Assembly: GCA_905221605.1 (NCBI GenBank)
Contig: CAJNDS010002209.1
Location: 62,001 to 126,000, forward strand
Direction of reading: 5' to 3'
From: Symbiodinium natans
Lineage: Eukaryota > Sar > Dinophyceae > Suessiales > Symbiodiniaceae
Length of the DNA: 64,000 bases
Below the pieces are notes generated by a model. The model had not been told where the DNA came from, did no database searches, and saw only the letters and a list, made by a program, of their open reading frames with translations. Position numbers and translations under genes: made by a program. Below, one piece after another: positions 1-12,817 of the stretch (within the stretch, counting starts at the first letter, position 1; every line of letters starts with the position of its first letter).

Positions 1-16
1 GAGAGAGATGTCTATG

Positions 17-19
<3 letters not shown>

Positions 20-56
<37 letters not shown>

Positions 57-102
57 GTATATACATATATTATATATGTATATATATATATATATATATA
101 GA
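20..102 (+). repeat. TA microsatellite
   Basis: (TA)n with interruptions; similar tracts at 9264-9300, 15842-15860, 19850-19915, 35490-35515 and 55246-55270. Confidence 0.95.
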
Positions 103-379
103 TTATGGTCATTTCTCAAAATATGGTCCCGGTTGGGCTATTGTGTATATATACACGACCATACATATAGTCGGCCAGACAGACGTAACTTGTTAACTAC
201 CCACAATCGGCAGGCGGCTTAGGGCTTAGGGTTTAGGGTCAGCTTTAGAGGTGAAAAAAACACGGTTGCCCTACTGATAACCTACCTACCCCCCCCCCCC
301 CCCCCCCGCCCCTCGGATCCTCCACCCCACCCACCCACCTCACCCGACCCCAAACCCCAAACCCCAAACCAGTTCTCAC

Positions 380-442
380 CCTAGCGGCGACCTCAAAGCC
401 CGCTTCGTCGAGCTTGATCTCTTTCCAGAAGCTCTTCACTTC
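380..442 (-). CDS. Exon-like segment EVKSFWKEIKLDEAGFEVAA
   Basis: 21 codons in phase 0. Acceptor TTTGCAG|G and donor GTGAGA. CCCCAAA repeats lie to the left. No family recognised. Confidence 0.45.
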
Positions 443-2460
443 CTGCAAACTTCCGTTCGCGGAGCCTAAATCCTACACCCCAAACCTAAACCGTAAACCC
501 TAAACCCTGCTGACCTCTGAACTCTGGACCTTCCAGAATAGCTCCCCAGCACCCCCTCCCCACTGTCTTGCTGCCCTAAACCGTAAACCCTAAACCTTAA
601 CCCTGTAAACTCTAAAGCTTGCTCAGTTGTAGCATGTTCAGCTGAAATCCGGAAGTCGAGCGCGGCTTTCGGGTTTAGGGTTTTAGGGTTTATGGGGTTT
701 AGGGTACAGGTGACCGTTTACAAAACCCTGTACAAAATCCTCAACCCTAAAGAACTCAAAGCTTAGCAGATTGCCGGCTGCGCAAGAATCCTACAAGACG
801 GCTTTTTGCGCAGTAGCTTCAAGGAAACCTAGGTCTTCAGTTCCTCATCGGCAGTCGAACCTGCTATCCCGCAAGAGCACACAACCAGAAGCCGTGAGGA
901 GGCGAATTTGGCACGAAACATAACTACAGCAAACCCCAAAAAGTTGGAAACCTTTTTCAGGACAAAGAGTGCTGGGATTCCCTATACTTTACTCTTAGGG
1001 ATTGAGGCTATTGAGTCTCCAACTTTCTGGCTTCTAGTATAGGATAGCCCTTAAGACCCTCTGAAAAACATTCCTGAATATGATCCTTCTCAACCCAATG
1101 AGGGAAAAATGTCCCAAGGGCCTACCTAGATAAACACAAAACCCTCTGAAAAATATTCCGAAAATAATCACCTCAAACCTTATTCGGGTAAATTCTAAAC
1201 TCAAACATAGGCCTACCCAGAAACACAAAACAGAACAAAGTACGGCAAGCCATCTCCTGCGGCCCGGTTTAGGGTTTAGGGTTTAGGGCGTTTAGGGTTT
1301 AGGGTTTAGGGTTTAGGGTTTAGGGTTTAGGGAATGCTTTCAACGCAAACTCCCCACCAGGCCCCTCAGCCACCCAACTCTGGCCGCACAGCCCTGATAC
1401 CATCGAAACCAATCACTCTAGTGAAACCTCAACCCTAAACCCTAAATCCTAACCCTAAACCCTAAGGTACGCAGTCCCTTGCCACAGCCCCCCAAAGTGG
1501 CTTCTGTATGTCAGACACACCAAAAAAAGCACACTTCCGACCCTTTTTCACCCTCAAGCCCCAGCCATGCCCTAAAGCCTACACCCCAAACCCCAAACCC
1601 TCTTGTAATGCCCGTCCTTGGTGTTGCCTTTTCCCCAGGAGCTCGTGTCAATACCTGGCGCAGATGCGGTGGTGCGGACGCTCGCGGCGTAGCACAAAGG
1701 CCAAGGATCGCAGCCCAGACCCCAAACACTCGACCCTAAGTATGCTAGGATGGAGGGTTTAGGGTTTAGGGAAAAGGGGATTGGGAATAAGTGCTTCCTC
1801 TTGGTCCTAGCTAAGTATCCTACAAGGTCTATGTGATGCTGGCCAGTCAGGGTTTAGCGATGAGGACTACTTTTAGACTCAAAATCCTGCAGGGATTGTG
1901 CAGGATAAAGTGCGGCCAGACCGAAAAAATCGAGGAGAGGCTGCCGGACGAGCCGACTACTCAGCAGCCGGAAGCAGCATGCGTAGACTCGAAACCCTCA
2001 ACTGCAAACCCTACCAAAGGCCCCACTTGGAGGCTCAGGGTACTTGTACCCCCCCCCAAATTACAACTGTACTTCTAAGTCCCTAGACATAGAATTGGGG
2101 CTATAAGTACCCAGATGAACCCCCTAAGCCCTGAACCCTAAACCACTTATATATGGAGTTATAAGTAGCCATGACCATCCAAGTAGAACCCAACATGCTT
2201 GCTGATGCGCAGGCCTTCCTTTTGCAGAAGGCTTGACAAGTCCTCCAGATCTAAGGGTAGTTACATGGTCCCTTAGTATGGGCCCTTAAAAGGGGACCCC
2301 TTGCATACCCCTATATACCCTATACAAATTAAGGGCCCGTACATCAAGACCCATTAAAGGAGGTAAGGGAGCATGACCCATGAGAGCACCTTTAGACTAG
2401 ACACACAAGAACCTGACTACGAGGGGCCTCAGGGTCTTCTTGGGTATACCGGTCCGCATA

Positions 2461-2552
2461 TGGGGGTTGCGGAAATTAGGGCACCTTATTGGGGTCCTTA
2501 TTATAAGGGAATTTAGGGTCCCCAATTTTCGTAAAACCCCCATACAGAGGAA
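2461..2552. repeat. Dispersed family 4 (foldback, GGGGGTTNCGGAAATT ends)
   Basis: TGGGGGTTGCGGAAATTAGG at the left, inverted as CCCAATTTTCGTAAAACCCC at the right, with TATTGGGGTCCTTATTATAA inside. Confidence 0.7.
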
Positions 2553-3211
2553 TCGTGGTGTAGAACACCCCACCGGACTTTGCTGCGCAGCAAGCATGAA
2601 CAGAGAGGACGGAGCATTCAGCAAACTTAGCACTTTGTGATTCCTGTTTGTGAGTGTACATGCCACGATGAGACGTCGCACAAACCATGAAGGAACCCTT
2701 GCAATGCTTTACCGAACTCTCCCTCAACCCCCTGATAAAACCGAAGGCAACTGGTGCTTTCACAACACACAAGGATACTAAGGAGACTAGAGAGAAGCCA
2801 TCCAAAGCCGGGTGCACAAGACCTGTACTCGGAATCGCTTGGGGAAAGCTGAGGCGCGATCGGAACCCTTTCAGAAAAAGTCGAAGAGCCTCCAACCCTA
2901 AACCCTAAACCCTGAACCCTAAACCCTGAACCCTAAACCCTAAACCTTAAACCCTAAACCCTGATGTGTTTTGGGTCTGGGTCCTCTGCGGATGGCACCT
3001 GCTTCAAGGAAAAGACCTGCAGGAGGGTGACACATCACTTGCTGGCGCGACAAGGTGTTAACCAACCCTAAACCCTCAACCCTGAACCCTGAACCCTGGG
3101 AGGATCCAAAAAAGAACCCCAAAATAGCCGCCTTTCCTCCTATTGGGTCATGATGAGTCTTTTGGGGATGTCTACCGTCGTACATGTCGTATATTCCTTC
3201 AAGTATAAAGA

Positions 3212-3490
3212 ACCCCTCCCCCCCTCTCCCCCCCCCTCCCCCTCCCCTCCCCCTCCCTCCCCTCCCTCCCCCTCCCCTCCCCCTCCCCCTCCTCCCCCTC
3301 CCCTCCCCCTCCCTCCCCCTCCCCTCCCCTCCCCTCCCCCTCCCCCCTCCCCCCTCCCCCTCCCCCCTCCCCCCCCTCCCCCTCCCCCCCCACCCTCCCC
3401 CCTCCTCCCCCCCCCCCCTCCCCTGCCCCTCCCTCCCCCTCCCCTCCCCCCTCCCCCCTCCCCTCCCCCCTCCCCCCCTCCCCCCCCCCC
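3212..3490 (+). repeat. 280-bp polypyrimidine (C/T) tract
   Basis: Only C and T with a few A. The long open frames on both strands (Pro-rich or Gly/Arg-rich) are artefacts of the composition. Confidence 0.95.
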
Positions 3491-4122
3491 ATTGCCTAAG
3501 GTGCAGAAACCCGTTTTTTTTCTCCATCTTAAGCCTCACCAGTTTGAGGCAGGCTCGCGAAAGCATGGGTAGCAAGCACCGTCAATGCCGTCTCTCCCAC
3601 ACCTTTGCGATTTTTTTAAGATTATATTTCATGGGTTTCCTTACTCCCCACTTGTTTTCCCCTCTTAGGAAGCCTTAATTGGGCTTAATTACCCCTAACT
3701 GGCCTTAATGATGGGAAGAACCTAGATAGTATAGAAGGGGGCAGTAGGGGAACCCTGAAAGGGTTTATGGGGAGTTGAAGGGCTACTGGCTGAGTTGTCT
3801 GAGGGAAGCGCATGACACCCAGAAAAGGATCCCTACACCCTAAACCCTAAGGCCTCAATGCTAGGATGGCCCTTAAACCCATCTGCAAAATATTCCTGCA
3901 ATATGATCCTCTTAAACCCAACAAGGGAAAAGATGAGATATCCCAAGGGCCTACCTAGTCAAGGTTACCTGCTCAGCACCTACCCTAAACCCGAAACCCT
4001 AAGCCCCGAACCCCACCAAGCCGAAAGCGAATTCCGGGTCACGCCCGGGGCCTCTTCCACGACGCTCCCCGTGTACGGCTCAGGTAGGCGCACTTCGCCT
4101 CAAAACCGAAAATGAAATCAGG

Positions 4123-4250
4123 TTAGGGTTTAGGGTTTAGGGTTTAGGGTTTAGGGTTTAGGGTTTAGGGTTTAGGGTTTAGGGTTTAGGGTTTAGGGTT
4201 TAGGGTTTAGGGTTTAGGGTTTAGGGTTTAGGGTTTAGGGTTTAGGGCTT
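4123..4250 (+). repeat. (TTTAGGG)n array
   Basis: About 18 nearly perfect copies in a row, followed by degenerate copies. One of the longest interstitial telomere-type tracts in the window. Confidence 0.95.
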
Positions 4251-4996
4251 AGTGTTTAAGATTCAGGGATGGCTTCTGCTGCTGGGATTTTTTTTGCCCC
4301 CACACCCTAAACCCTAAACCCTAAACCCTAAACCCTAATCCCTACACCCAAAACACTAACACCTAAACCCTAAGCCCTGAACCCTGAACTTGAACCCTAA
4401 ACGAAACGTATAAGGCTACAGACGGTTTAGGGCTTGGAGTTCTAGGAGTCTAGGGCACAGATCTTGAGGCTGCGTAGCAACCCGCAAAATAGCCCCCCCC
4501 CCCCCCCCCCAATGCCTCCTTGAAGTCAGTACAATGGCAGATCACTCTTGGTCAAATCCCCTCACTGCCAACAATCCACACCCTTCCTAGAACCCAAGCC
4601 CAAAAGCCCAAAAGCCCAAAAGCCCAAAAGACCAAAAGCCCAAAAGCCCAACAGCCCAAAAGCCCACAACTCCAGATCCCACTCCGATAACTCCTTTATT
4701 TCTATGAAGGATTGTATCGTGATAACCTGCAGAAATCAGAAGAATGGTGTTGGGAACTTTGTTAATCACCTGTCATGGGTTCCCCTACTACCCCACTCTA
4801 AACTACCCCCCCCCCCCTTGTTCCGATTAAGGCTATTTAGGGGCGAACTAAGCCTAATTAAGGTGGTTTAAGGGGGGAACGGGAACCTAGGGAAGGGGGA
4901 AGGTAGCCCGAAGCCCTAAACCCTAAACCCTAAATCCCAAACCCTAAACCCTAAACCCTAACAACCCTAACACACCTTCCCCCCCCCCCCCCCCAG

Positions 4997-5049
4997 TGTG
5001 CATGGAGGGTGTGCCAAGGCGAAGGCAAGGGCCGGCCTGGCTGGACCTG
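4997..5049 (+). CDS. Exon-like segment after a poly-C acceptor
   Basis: A run of C ending CCAG precedes it and GTAGTC follows. All frames are short, and the opposite strand also has plausible sites, so the strand is uncertain. Confidence 0.25.
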
Positions 5050-6142
5050 GTAGTCAGGCATAGGGCACTTGAGACTTGAGATGCTTTGGTTTTAGAGTTT
5101 AGGGTTTAGGGTTTAGAGTTTAGGGTGTTTAGGGTTTAGGGTTTAAGGTTGATAACGCTCCGCTCCCCCTCGAGCACCCGCAAGAATAGTTCGTGCCAGC
5201 CAGTGTCTTGGGGTGCTCGAGCCTTGAAGGGCGCCATTTGCCCAGGCCCTAAACCCTAAACCCTAAACCCCAAAACCCTACATCGACAACTCCACGGCTG
5301 GCCACTTGCCATATAACCCGAATGTATGCGCTGTATATAATAAGGGTCCATACTTCGGATCCCTATAAGAAAGGGTAAGGGACCATACCAAACCTTAGAA
5401 ACATGAAGCCCTGCGAATACTACAACTTGCCCCCTTACTGGCTGAGTTGCCTAGGGGGAAGATGTTCAAAATTATGTTGTGGTTTATAAGTTGCTTGCTT
5501 ACTTGTTTGTTTAGAAGCTGTGTATGTAGTTTTGATTGATATTCTGTGTGTTGTTTTGTTGGTGGGGGGCTGGTGCTCCTGCCACCCACCAAGACAGAAA
5601 GGTTAGTCCAAAAACCGAAAAGCCGAAAAGTTATCGGCTGCCTAACCCTAAACCCTAGACAAGAAAAAAACGAAGCCCTTCTTAAAACAACCCTAAACCC
5701 CACAGCTAAGGGCTACTTACGAAGGCCATGATTAAACCCTAAACTCTAAACCCTAAACCCTAAACCCTAAACCCTGAACCCTAAACCCTAAACCCTGAAC
5801 CCTAAACCCTAAACCCTGAACCCTGAACCCTAAACCCTAAACCCTACCAAGGCCCAAAGACGGTCTGGGCTTGGGGTGCAGCGTTCAGGAGCCCCGGGCT
5901 TTTCTAACCCCAATGACCCTAAATCCTGAACAGGGGTTATTCCGGGGCTACTTCGGCATATAGGGACTACATAAGGTATACATAGGGGGTTGTATAGGGG
6001 CTTCTGGGGGCTCCCTCCTTTTAAGTCTTGAACCCGAATAGCCCTAAACCCTATATTTAAACCCTAAACCCTAAACTCTAAACCCTATAAACCCTATAAA
6101 CCCCATAAACCCTATAAACCCTATAAACCCTAAACCCTGAAC

Positions 6143-6239
6143 CCACGGCGTCCCCGCACGAGCGCCTGAGTGTCTTCCGCTTGGCGGCAGCATTCTTGGC
6201 GGCTTGGACTTGCGACATGCGCGGGGAGGGCCCTAAGCA
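6143..6239 (-). CDS. Exon-like segment, basic
   Basis: Reads MSQVQAAKNAAAKRKTLRRS on the minus strand between CCCTAAA (left) and TTTAGGG-type repeat (right). Boundaries are approximate and no family is recognised. Confidence 0.3.
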
Positions 6240-6901
6240 CCTCGACTTACAATGGCCCAACAAGAAGGTTTAGGGCTTAGGGTCTAGGGTTTAGGGTTAG
6301 ATCCACGAGTCAATGATGCAAGAGTTGGAGGCTAAGGGGTGGCGAGGGCCAAACCTGAAGGGCTGCATGGAGAGTCGCGGTTGTGGGGCCGTCTGGTGCA
6401 AATAGTCCTCCAGCTGAACCATAGCCAATCATGAACCTAGCTCCAAACCCTAAACCCTAAACCCTAAACACTGTTTGCAAAACTCGTGTGCCCGTGGTAC
6501 TGTCTACGACGCTGGAGCACCCACGGTCGAGGCACAGCAGGGCGAGAGGATTCCAACTCTGATCCGAACTACATAGCAAGTTTAGGTTTAGGGTTTGGGG
6601 TTTAGGGCTTAGGGTTTAGGGGGTACTTATGAGCAGGGTTCTAGGTACCCTAAATGCGGGATGGATAACGGTAGCTACTTGCAAGTCTGCTTAGATTTAC
6701 CCATGACCCTCCAAGTAAGGAACCCCCAGAACTATAAACCCTAACCAATCCCCGGAAAACACCAAGAAAACCTGACGCCTGAATCCCTAAACACCCGTTT
6801 CCTCCCAAGATTTCCTTATACTTCGGACTTCTATAACATACCCCTTATTCGACAACCGCCTAGAAGGGAAAATAGGCCTTAAAGGCCTAGCCAGAGAATG
6901 G

Positions 6902-6951
6902 AACAAGAGGTCTCCATGTCTTTATTGTCGAGCTTGACGACCCCGGCCGGC
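6902..6951 (-). CDS. Exon-like segment KPAGVVKLDNKDMET
   Basis: An open minus-strand island next to a TTTAGGG tract. Boundaries are approximate and no family is recognised. Confidence 0.3.
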
Positions 6952-7237
6952 TTGGGGTTTAGGGTCTATGGTTCAGGGTTTGGGGTTTGGGGTTTAGGGT
7001 TTGGGGTTTAGGGTTTAGGGTTCAGGGTTTGGTGTTCAGGGTTTGGGGTTGGCAGCTTGGTGTCTTCAGAGCTTCAAGAGTTCGGTGCATAACGCAGGAG
7101 GCGAAATGATAACTCATATTTCCGGCTTTACAACATGCTACCGAACCTACCCACTAAGTACACCAAAGCCCCCTGGACCTTATAAACCCTAAACCCTAAA
7201 CCCGAACCCTAAACCCTAAACCTTAAACCTCCTCTCT

Positions 7238-7323
7238 GAAGCCCCAAGGCCCAGAAGACGCTTTCTTTATGAGCGGGGAGCGCTGCTGCTTCATCCCCTC
7301 TTTGCAGCAGCCTTCAGCCTGGC
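7238..7323 (-). CDS. Exon-like segment AEGCCKEGMKQQRSPLIKK
   Basis: Open minus-strand island with acceptor GGCCAG|G, between CCCTAAA (left) and TTTAGGG (right). No family recognised. Confidence 0.3.
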
Positions 7324-8007
7324 CAGACATGGCCAAAGGGTTTAGGGTTTAGGGTTAGGGTTTAGGGCTTAGGGTTTCAGCGCCTTAGGGTTTAGGGTTT
7401 AGGGTTTCAGCGACTTAGGGTTTGGGGTTTAGGGTTTAGGGTTTCGGGTTTAGGGTTTAGGGTTTAGGTTCAGGGATACGAAGAAAGCTTGCAGATAGAC
7501 TCCACTTGCAGGGTTCAGAGTATCTTTGTAGGCATAACCCTAAATCCTAGACCCACCGGCCCTTAGTTCAGGAGTGGTTTGGGGTAATGGGCTTTAGGGC
7601 TTAGGGTTTCGGGTTAGGGTTCAGGGCTCAGGGTATATCAAGTAAAGCTTTCATTGCTAGAACCCCTAAAGGACACCCGCATATACAATCACCAATTCCA
7701 AGGATCCCTTCATGCACTCTCCAAAAACAATGATACACGCCCTGTTTCATCAAAGGTTTTGAAAGGGCTTCTGCATAAGAAGCCGCAAAACGGGGTGTTG
7801 CAATGAGAAGCTGTAGTATAGGTGCCTTTATGACCAGAATAGGGTTTTGGAGGGGTTATTATCGTATATAAACAAAGGGACCATAAGGGAATACTATTAG
7901 AAACTATCCAAACCCCGAAGCCCGAAGCCCGAAGCCCTAAGCCCTAAGCCCTAATGATTCCGACCCCTATGTTCAGCGAGAAGGTTTGGGCTCATAAGGT
8001 GGGCTCT

Positions 8008-8194
8008 GAACAGGGTTTAGGGTTTAGGGTTTAGGGTTTAGGGTTTAGGGTTTAGGGTTTAGGGTTTAGGGTCCCTCATCGCCTCCATCGGCTGGAAATT
8101 CGCCTTGCTCCTTTGGTGGCGCTGAGCGGGTTTAGGGTTTAGGGTTTAGGGTTTAGGGTTTAGGGTTTAGGGTTTAGGGTTTAGGGTTTAGGGG
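8008..8194 (+). repeat. Two (TTTAGGG)n arrays around a 60-bp island
   Basis: 8012-8072 and 8130-8194 are perfect arrays. The island between them has an open plus-strand reading (SLIASIGWKFALLLWWR) of unknown meaning. Confidence 0.9.
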
Positions 8195-8695
8195 GTTCAA
8201 GGGAGAACGGGTACAAACCAAATCCTGTTGACGCTGAACCCCAAACCCTCGTTTCCAGGGTGGGCTAGACTGTGCTGCAGAACTATAAACCCCAAACCCT
8301 CAGGTTGTCTATCGGATACCCCCGATAAGCCCTAACTACACCTGAACTGAGGGTGTAGATAGGTGTAGGACGTCGCAAACGGACTGCTCAACATAGCCAG
8401 CGCGGACCTTAGATCCTATCCGCCTCCCCTACCTCCTACCCCCTACCCCCTAACCCTAAACCCCAAACCCCAAACCCCAAACCACGTGCCAACAAGTGGC
8501 AGAGATGTCGGACAAACCGTCGCGGTGGAATCGGCGGCGTTGCTGCCTCGCCGCAACGCTGCTGAGTTCAGGAGCCCCCCCCAAAAGTGTGCACTTCTTT
8601 CAGTGCTGCAGGGGACTAAGGCATCCCAAAAGTTGTGTAGAGTGCACCCCCTTCAGCTGATAAGCATTGCTAAACCCCTAAACAAAAAGCACAAG

Positions 8696-8746
8696 CCCTT
8701 GACGTCTGAACTTTGGGAGAACTCGCCAGCACAAGCCTTAGAAAAG
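8696..8746 (+). CDS. Exon-like segment, plus strand
   Basis: Reads PLTSELWENSPAQALEK, followed by GTACAG and then TTAGGGC repeats. No family recognised. Confidence 0.3.
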
Positions 8747-8800
8747 GTACAGTCATGTCTTAGGGCTTAGGGCTTAGGGCTTAGGGCTTGGGGCTTGGGG

Positions 8801-8880
8801 CTTGGGGCTGCTTGGGGCTGCTTGGGGCTGCTTGGGGCTGCTTGGGGCTGCTTGGGGCTGCTTGGGGCTGCTTGGGGCTG
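8801..8880 (+). repeat. Tandem decamer CTTGGGGCTG
   Basis: Eight identical 10-bp copies, arising at the end of a TTAGGGC / TTGGGGC array. Confidence 0.95.
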
Positions 8881-9017
8881 CTTGGGGCTTGGGGCTTCGG
8901 GCTAAGGGCTTAGAGTTACTCTGAACACGCCAGTTCAAGGCTCCGAACGCAAAAAGACTTCAAGAAGTCCCGACCGCTGACCCGCTTGGAGAGCTTCCAT
9001 TCCAAAAGGGGTGGCCT

Positions 9018-9118
9018 TAAGAGGTTTACGAAAATAAGGGGTCCCTGAAATACGCCCAAAATAGTAGGATTTCCGCATAAAAGGGTCCCCCAAGAAAGTA
9101 CCCTCAATTTCGGCAACC
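9018..9118. repeat. Dispersed family 4 (inverted)
   Basis: GGTTTACGAAAATAAGGGGT at the left, AAAGTACCCTCAATTTCGGC at the right. Confidence 0.6.
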
Positions 9119-9120
9119 AC

Positions 9121-9162
9121 CAAATGGCCAGGGCCGAGCCGAGAGCGGCAATCGTTTTGTAG
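9121..9162 (-). CDS. Exon-like segment, 42 bp
   Basis: Acceptor CACCCAG follows a C-rich tract and the CCCTAAA repeat; donor GTGG. Reads YKTIAALGSALAIW in one open frame; frame not determined. Confidence 0.35.
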
Positions 9163-9262
9163 CTGGGTGCGGGGGGGGGGGGGGGGGGGTTAGGGTTTAG
9201 GGTTTAGGGTTTAGGGTTTCGGGTTTAGGGTTTAGGGTTTAGGGTTTAGGGTTTTGATAATC

Positions 9263-9301
<39 letters not shown>

Positions 9302-9938
9302 TACCTATATAATTGGATCTAAAGCTACTATGGCCATAATATCATATATATATATGTATTATGATAACATATATCATATTCAGATTACAGTTGCTATTGC
9401 CATAGTAGCAGATATATTTATCATAACAACATATACAATGACATTTAAAGTTCTCATTGCCATAATATCATGTATACTTATTACAATAACACATATAAGG
9501 TCATTTAAAGTTGTTGTTGCCATAATATCATGTATATTTATTAAATAGCATATATAATATTCTTGAATGTCTTATTGCCAGAAAACATGTATATTTATTG
9601 TAGTAACACAAACAATATTATTTGAAGATAAAGAGATGCACGATGCCATAAACCCTCTACCACGCTAACATCCAACCCGCCTGCCCACCACTAAGGCACC
9701 AGCACCACCGCCCATCAGCACATAGGGCTTAGGGTCTCTACGATTCACAGCAGGGCCCTACTCGGAGGTTCACAGGTAATTGGACGCATCAGTACACTAA
9801 AAACGGCTTTAACCATAGTTACCCTACTTGGGACACTGCTTGTAAGTACCCATGAACCTCCAAGTAGCCCTAAACCCTAAACCTTCAAGCCTAAACCCTA
9901 AACCCTAAACTCAAAACCCTAAACCCTAAACCCTAAAC

Positions 9939-10014
9939 CCAGTGCCAAGGTCCCCAGCTCTTTCCGAACCGCCACGTCGTAAAAAGATGCAGCGATTCCA
10001 AGGGCTTGTCCGGC
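9939..10014 (-). CDS. Exon-like segment, unidentified
   Basis: Reads AGQALGIAASFYDVAVRKEL followed by GTLAL. Acceptor CCGAG|G. The donor GTTTAG coincides with the repeat. CCCTAAA lies to the left and TTTAGGG to the right. Confidence 0.45.
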
Positions 10015-10785
10015 CTCGGGGTTTAGGCCTACTTAGAATGGGTTTAGGGTTTGGGGTTTAGGGTTTAGGGTTTAGGGTTTAGGGTTTAGGGTTCAAGGTT
10101 TAGGGTTTGGGGTTTAAGGCTTAGGTCTTAGGGTTTAGGGTGGGTAGCCCAGTAGCCAAACGTCGTAGTCAGGGCACGTTTTTTTGGTTGTGGTTGGTTG
10201 CTTTACAAACACCCAAAAACCGTAAACCGTGACCCTAGAACCTGAATTGTAGGGGTTTACAGGGTGGGGCCCCCTTACTATACTAACTGTAGTTAAGGGA
10301 CTTATAACCTAACTTAGGGTCCTTATAACCCAATTTAGGGCCCTTATAACTCTACTTATAACTAGGGGGCCCCACCCTGTAGGGTTTAGGCACTTTATAA
10401 ACCCTCATCTGCTCGCGTGACCTCAAAAGCAGTACGAGTATGCTCTCTGCACAACGCCCACTTGGAGTTTCATGGGTACGTATAAGCCCAATTACAAGTC
10501 ATAAGTCTACTTAGGGTTAGGGGCACTTAAGGGGCCAATAAATACCGCTATAATGTTTTTGTTTTTGGTTTAGGGTTTCGGGTTTCCTTACACACCCTAA
10601 GCCCTAAAACCCATCACAACTCTTGATTGCAGTTCCTCATGTTTGGGGTACCGAGCTCTCGAGCTTGGGAATCAAACTAGGCATCCAAGAAATTCACTAC
10701 ACGTCAAGGCCTAGACCCTGAACCCGACTTCCCAACACCCTGCACCCTCAAGCTAAAGCCAGGGGCAAATAAGCCGTTCGTACTA

Positions 10786-10896
10786 TACTTGGAGACTCAT
10801 GGGTCCTTACAAGTAGGATTATGACAACCCCAAAAAAAGGTTCTACCCCACTTATAACCCTACTTATAACTTGTAAGTACCCATGAACCTCCAAGT
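10786..10896. repeat. Foldback family 1 (ACTTGGAGGTTCATGGGTACTT ends)
   Basis: Starts TACTTGGAGACTCATGGG and ends CCCATGAACCTCCAAGT. The two ends are inverted copies of each other, as in a MITE-like foldback element. Confidence 0.75.
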
Positions 10897-11166
10897 GAGT
10901 AAAATAAAGTATAGGTTCCTTACATCCCCGCCTGGTTTCATTATGACCTGGGTACCTTGCCTCCTTTGCCACATGAACGCGGAGGGTTCGCAGCTCCTCT
11001 GGGAGTGACTTTGTTGGGGAGGTTCGTAGTTTTTGGTTTGGGCTTCATAGGAACTATATCCTAAACGGCCCTAAACGCTATAACCCTAAACCCTAAACCC
11101 TAAACCTAAACCCTCAATCCCGGAGTTCTCCGGGTTAACTCGTTCCGGCAGGCCGAAAGTACATAC

Positions 11167-11204
11167 CTGCTTTGTGTAGCTGAGGTTTACAAGGATCCGA
11201 GCCC
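11167..11204 (-). CDS. Exon-like segment ARILVNLSYTKQ
   Basis: 38 bp. Acceptor CTTAG|G and donor GTATGT. No family recognised. Confidence 0.35.
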
Positions 11205-11599
11205 CTAAGCCCTATGAACCTAAAACGGTTTAGGGTTTAGGGTTTAGGGAGTCAAGACCCCTAAGGATGTACCCCTAGGAGATTCCCCGGAAAAAATACC
11301 CCCAAATAATCTTCAAAAAGGCCCCCCCCCCCCCCCCCCAAACCCAAGGGTTACGACCTTGGGGACCCAAGGTAGAGTCCCATCGAAAACCCTAAACCCT
11401 AAACCCCAAACCCCAAACCCTAAACCCTTAACCCTAAACCCTCAACTCAGGGACAAAAGAAAAGCACTGGGAGCCTCCTAGAGTTTAATTAACAGCACAT
11501 CAACGAGCCCTAAACCCTAAACCCTAAACCCCTAAACCCTGAACCCTAAAACCCTATAAACCCTATAAACCCTCAACCTCAAGAAGCCCTACATGTGGG

Positions 11600-11704
11600 G
11601 GGGGGGTTCCGAAGTTCGGGTACTTTCTTGGGGTCCTTATTTTATAAGGGAATCCTATAATCTCGACGGTCTATATTAGGGGTCCCTTATGCTCGTAAAC
11701 TCCC
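11600..11704. repeat. Dispersed family 4
   Basis: GGGGTTCCGAAGTTCGGGTA at the left, TTGGGGTCCTTATTTTATAA inside, GCTCGTAAACTCCCGT at the right. Confidence 0.65.
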
Positions 11705-12339
11705 GTATAATCAGAGCAGCACGTGGATGTTCATGGGTTCTTATAAGTAGGGTCACAAGCCCTAAGTAAGGTTAGAAGCATAGTTACCCTACTTGTATGT
11801 ACAAGTACCTGTACTCATGAACTTTAGAACAGGGAAGAAAAGCATGCGACTAGCTGGTGATTCTCATGATAAGGAGTAGCAGTGGTTGGCATCAATCGGA
11901 ACCATATTTTTTTAAAACAACAAAGTCAGCATGGTGACAGTAAGTATCTGCCAGCAGCAGAAGAACACATTCTCCTCAATGGGCTCTTCGTCGGCACTCC
12001 ACTCGACGTTTGGCCTGGGTTCGGTACTTCAAAAAGCCCCACCCTCAAGCTATGGTGCAATCAAGTTTGCCGAAGCTGTGAGAACCGAGCTCAGAGTGCT
12101 CAGGGCTCCGGCTTAGAAGCCCTAAGCCCAAAGCCCCAAGCCCTAAGCCCTAAGCCCCAAGCCCCAAGCCCCAAGCCCTAAGCCCTAAGCCCTAAGAGGC
12201 CTAAACCCGGTCTAGAATGGTGTGGGTTGTGCGTCTTGTGCGTATGCGTGGGGAGTCGATTGGGACTGGTTGCCCGCTTCGGGGCCGCGAAGCTCGTCAA
12301 CTTCCCCTACGGGAACCCGACACCCGAGAAACTAACCCA

Positions 12340-12476
12340 GACCCAAGAGTAGCCTGGGAATAGAAAGGGAACTTGTTTAGGGTTTAGGGTTTAGGGTTTA
12401 GGGTTTAGGGTTTAGGGTTTAGGGTTTAGGGAATCTAAACCCTAAAAAACGGGAATAAGGGCCTCCCTGGGTCCTA
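12340..12476. repeat. Dispersed family 3 split by TTTAGGG repeat
   Basis: The left end GACCCAAGAGTAGCCTGGGA and the right end AATAAGGGCCTCCCTGGGTC are separated by about 57 bp of TTTAGGG repeat (12374-12431). The usual core is missing. Confidence 0.6.
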
Positions 12477-12817
12477 GCTGTACACTCTGTTTACCCGAAA
12501 AAACCCTTGTGAAAGCCTGCAAACCCTGTAAAGTCTGCAAACCCCCTATACACACGCTGTACACCCATAAACCCTGCAACGCTATGCACCCCTACAAAAC
12601 CGTCAGCCCTAAACCCTCTAAGCCCTCCAAATCCTCTGAACACGCTAAATCCTCTACATTCCCCTAAACCCCCTAAACCCTAAACCCCTAAACCCTCTAA
12701 ACCCTACTCAAACCAAAACCCTCTAAACCCTAAACCCTCTACCCTCTAACCGCTAACCCTAAACCCTAAACCCTAAACCCTAAACCACCCCAAAGGCCTG
12801 AACGGCAAGGCCCACAC

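Larger units (their letters stand above)
443..8695. other. Repeat-dominated stretch, no confirmed gene
   Basis: TTTAGGG/CCCTAAA tracts alternate with short islands. Besides the exon-like islands listed, others at 620-690, 1640-1700, 1900-2000, 4025-4085 and 6475-6575 are open on one or both strands without a recognisable family. Dispersed repeats and homopolymer runs fill the rest. Confidence 0.6.

Noticed and set aside
3150-3678. Long Pro-rich and Gly/Arg-rich open frames on both strands
   Set aside because: Produced by a pure C/T tract; no codon structure or domain.
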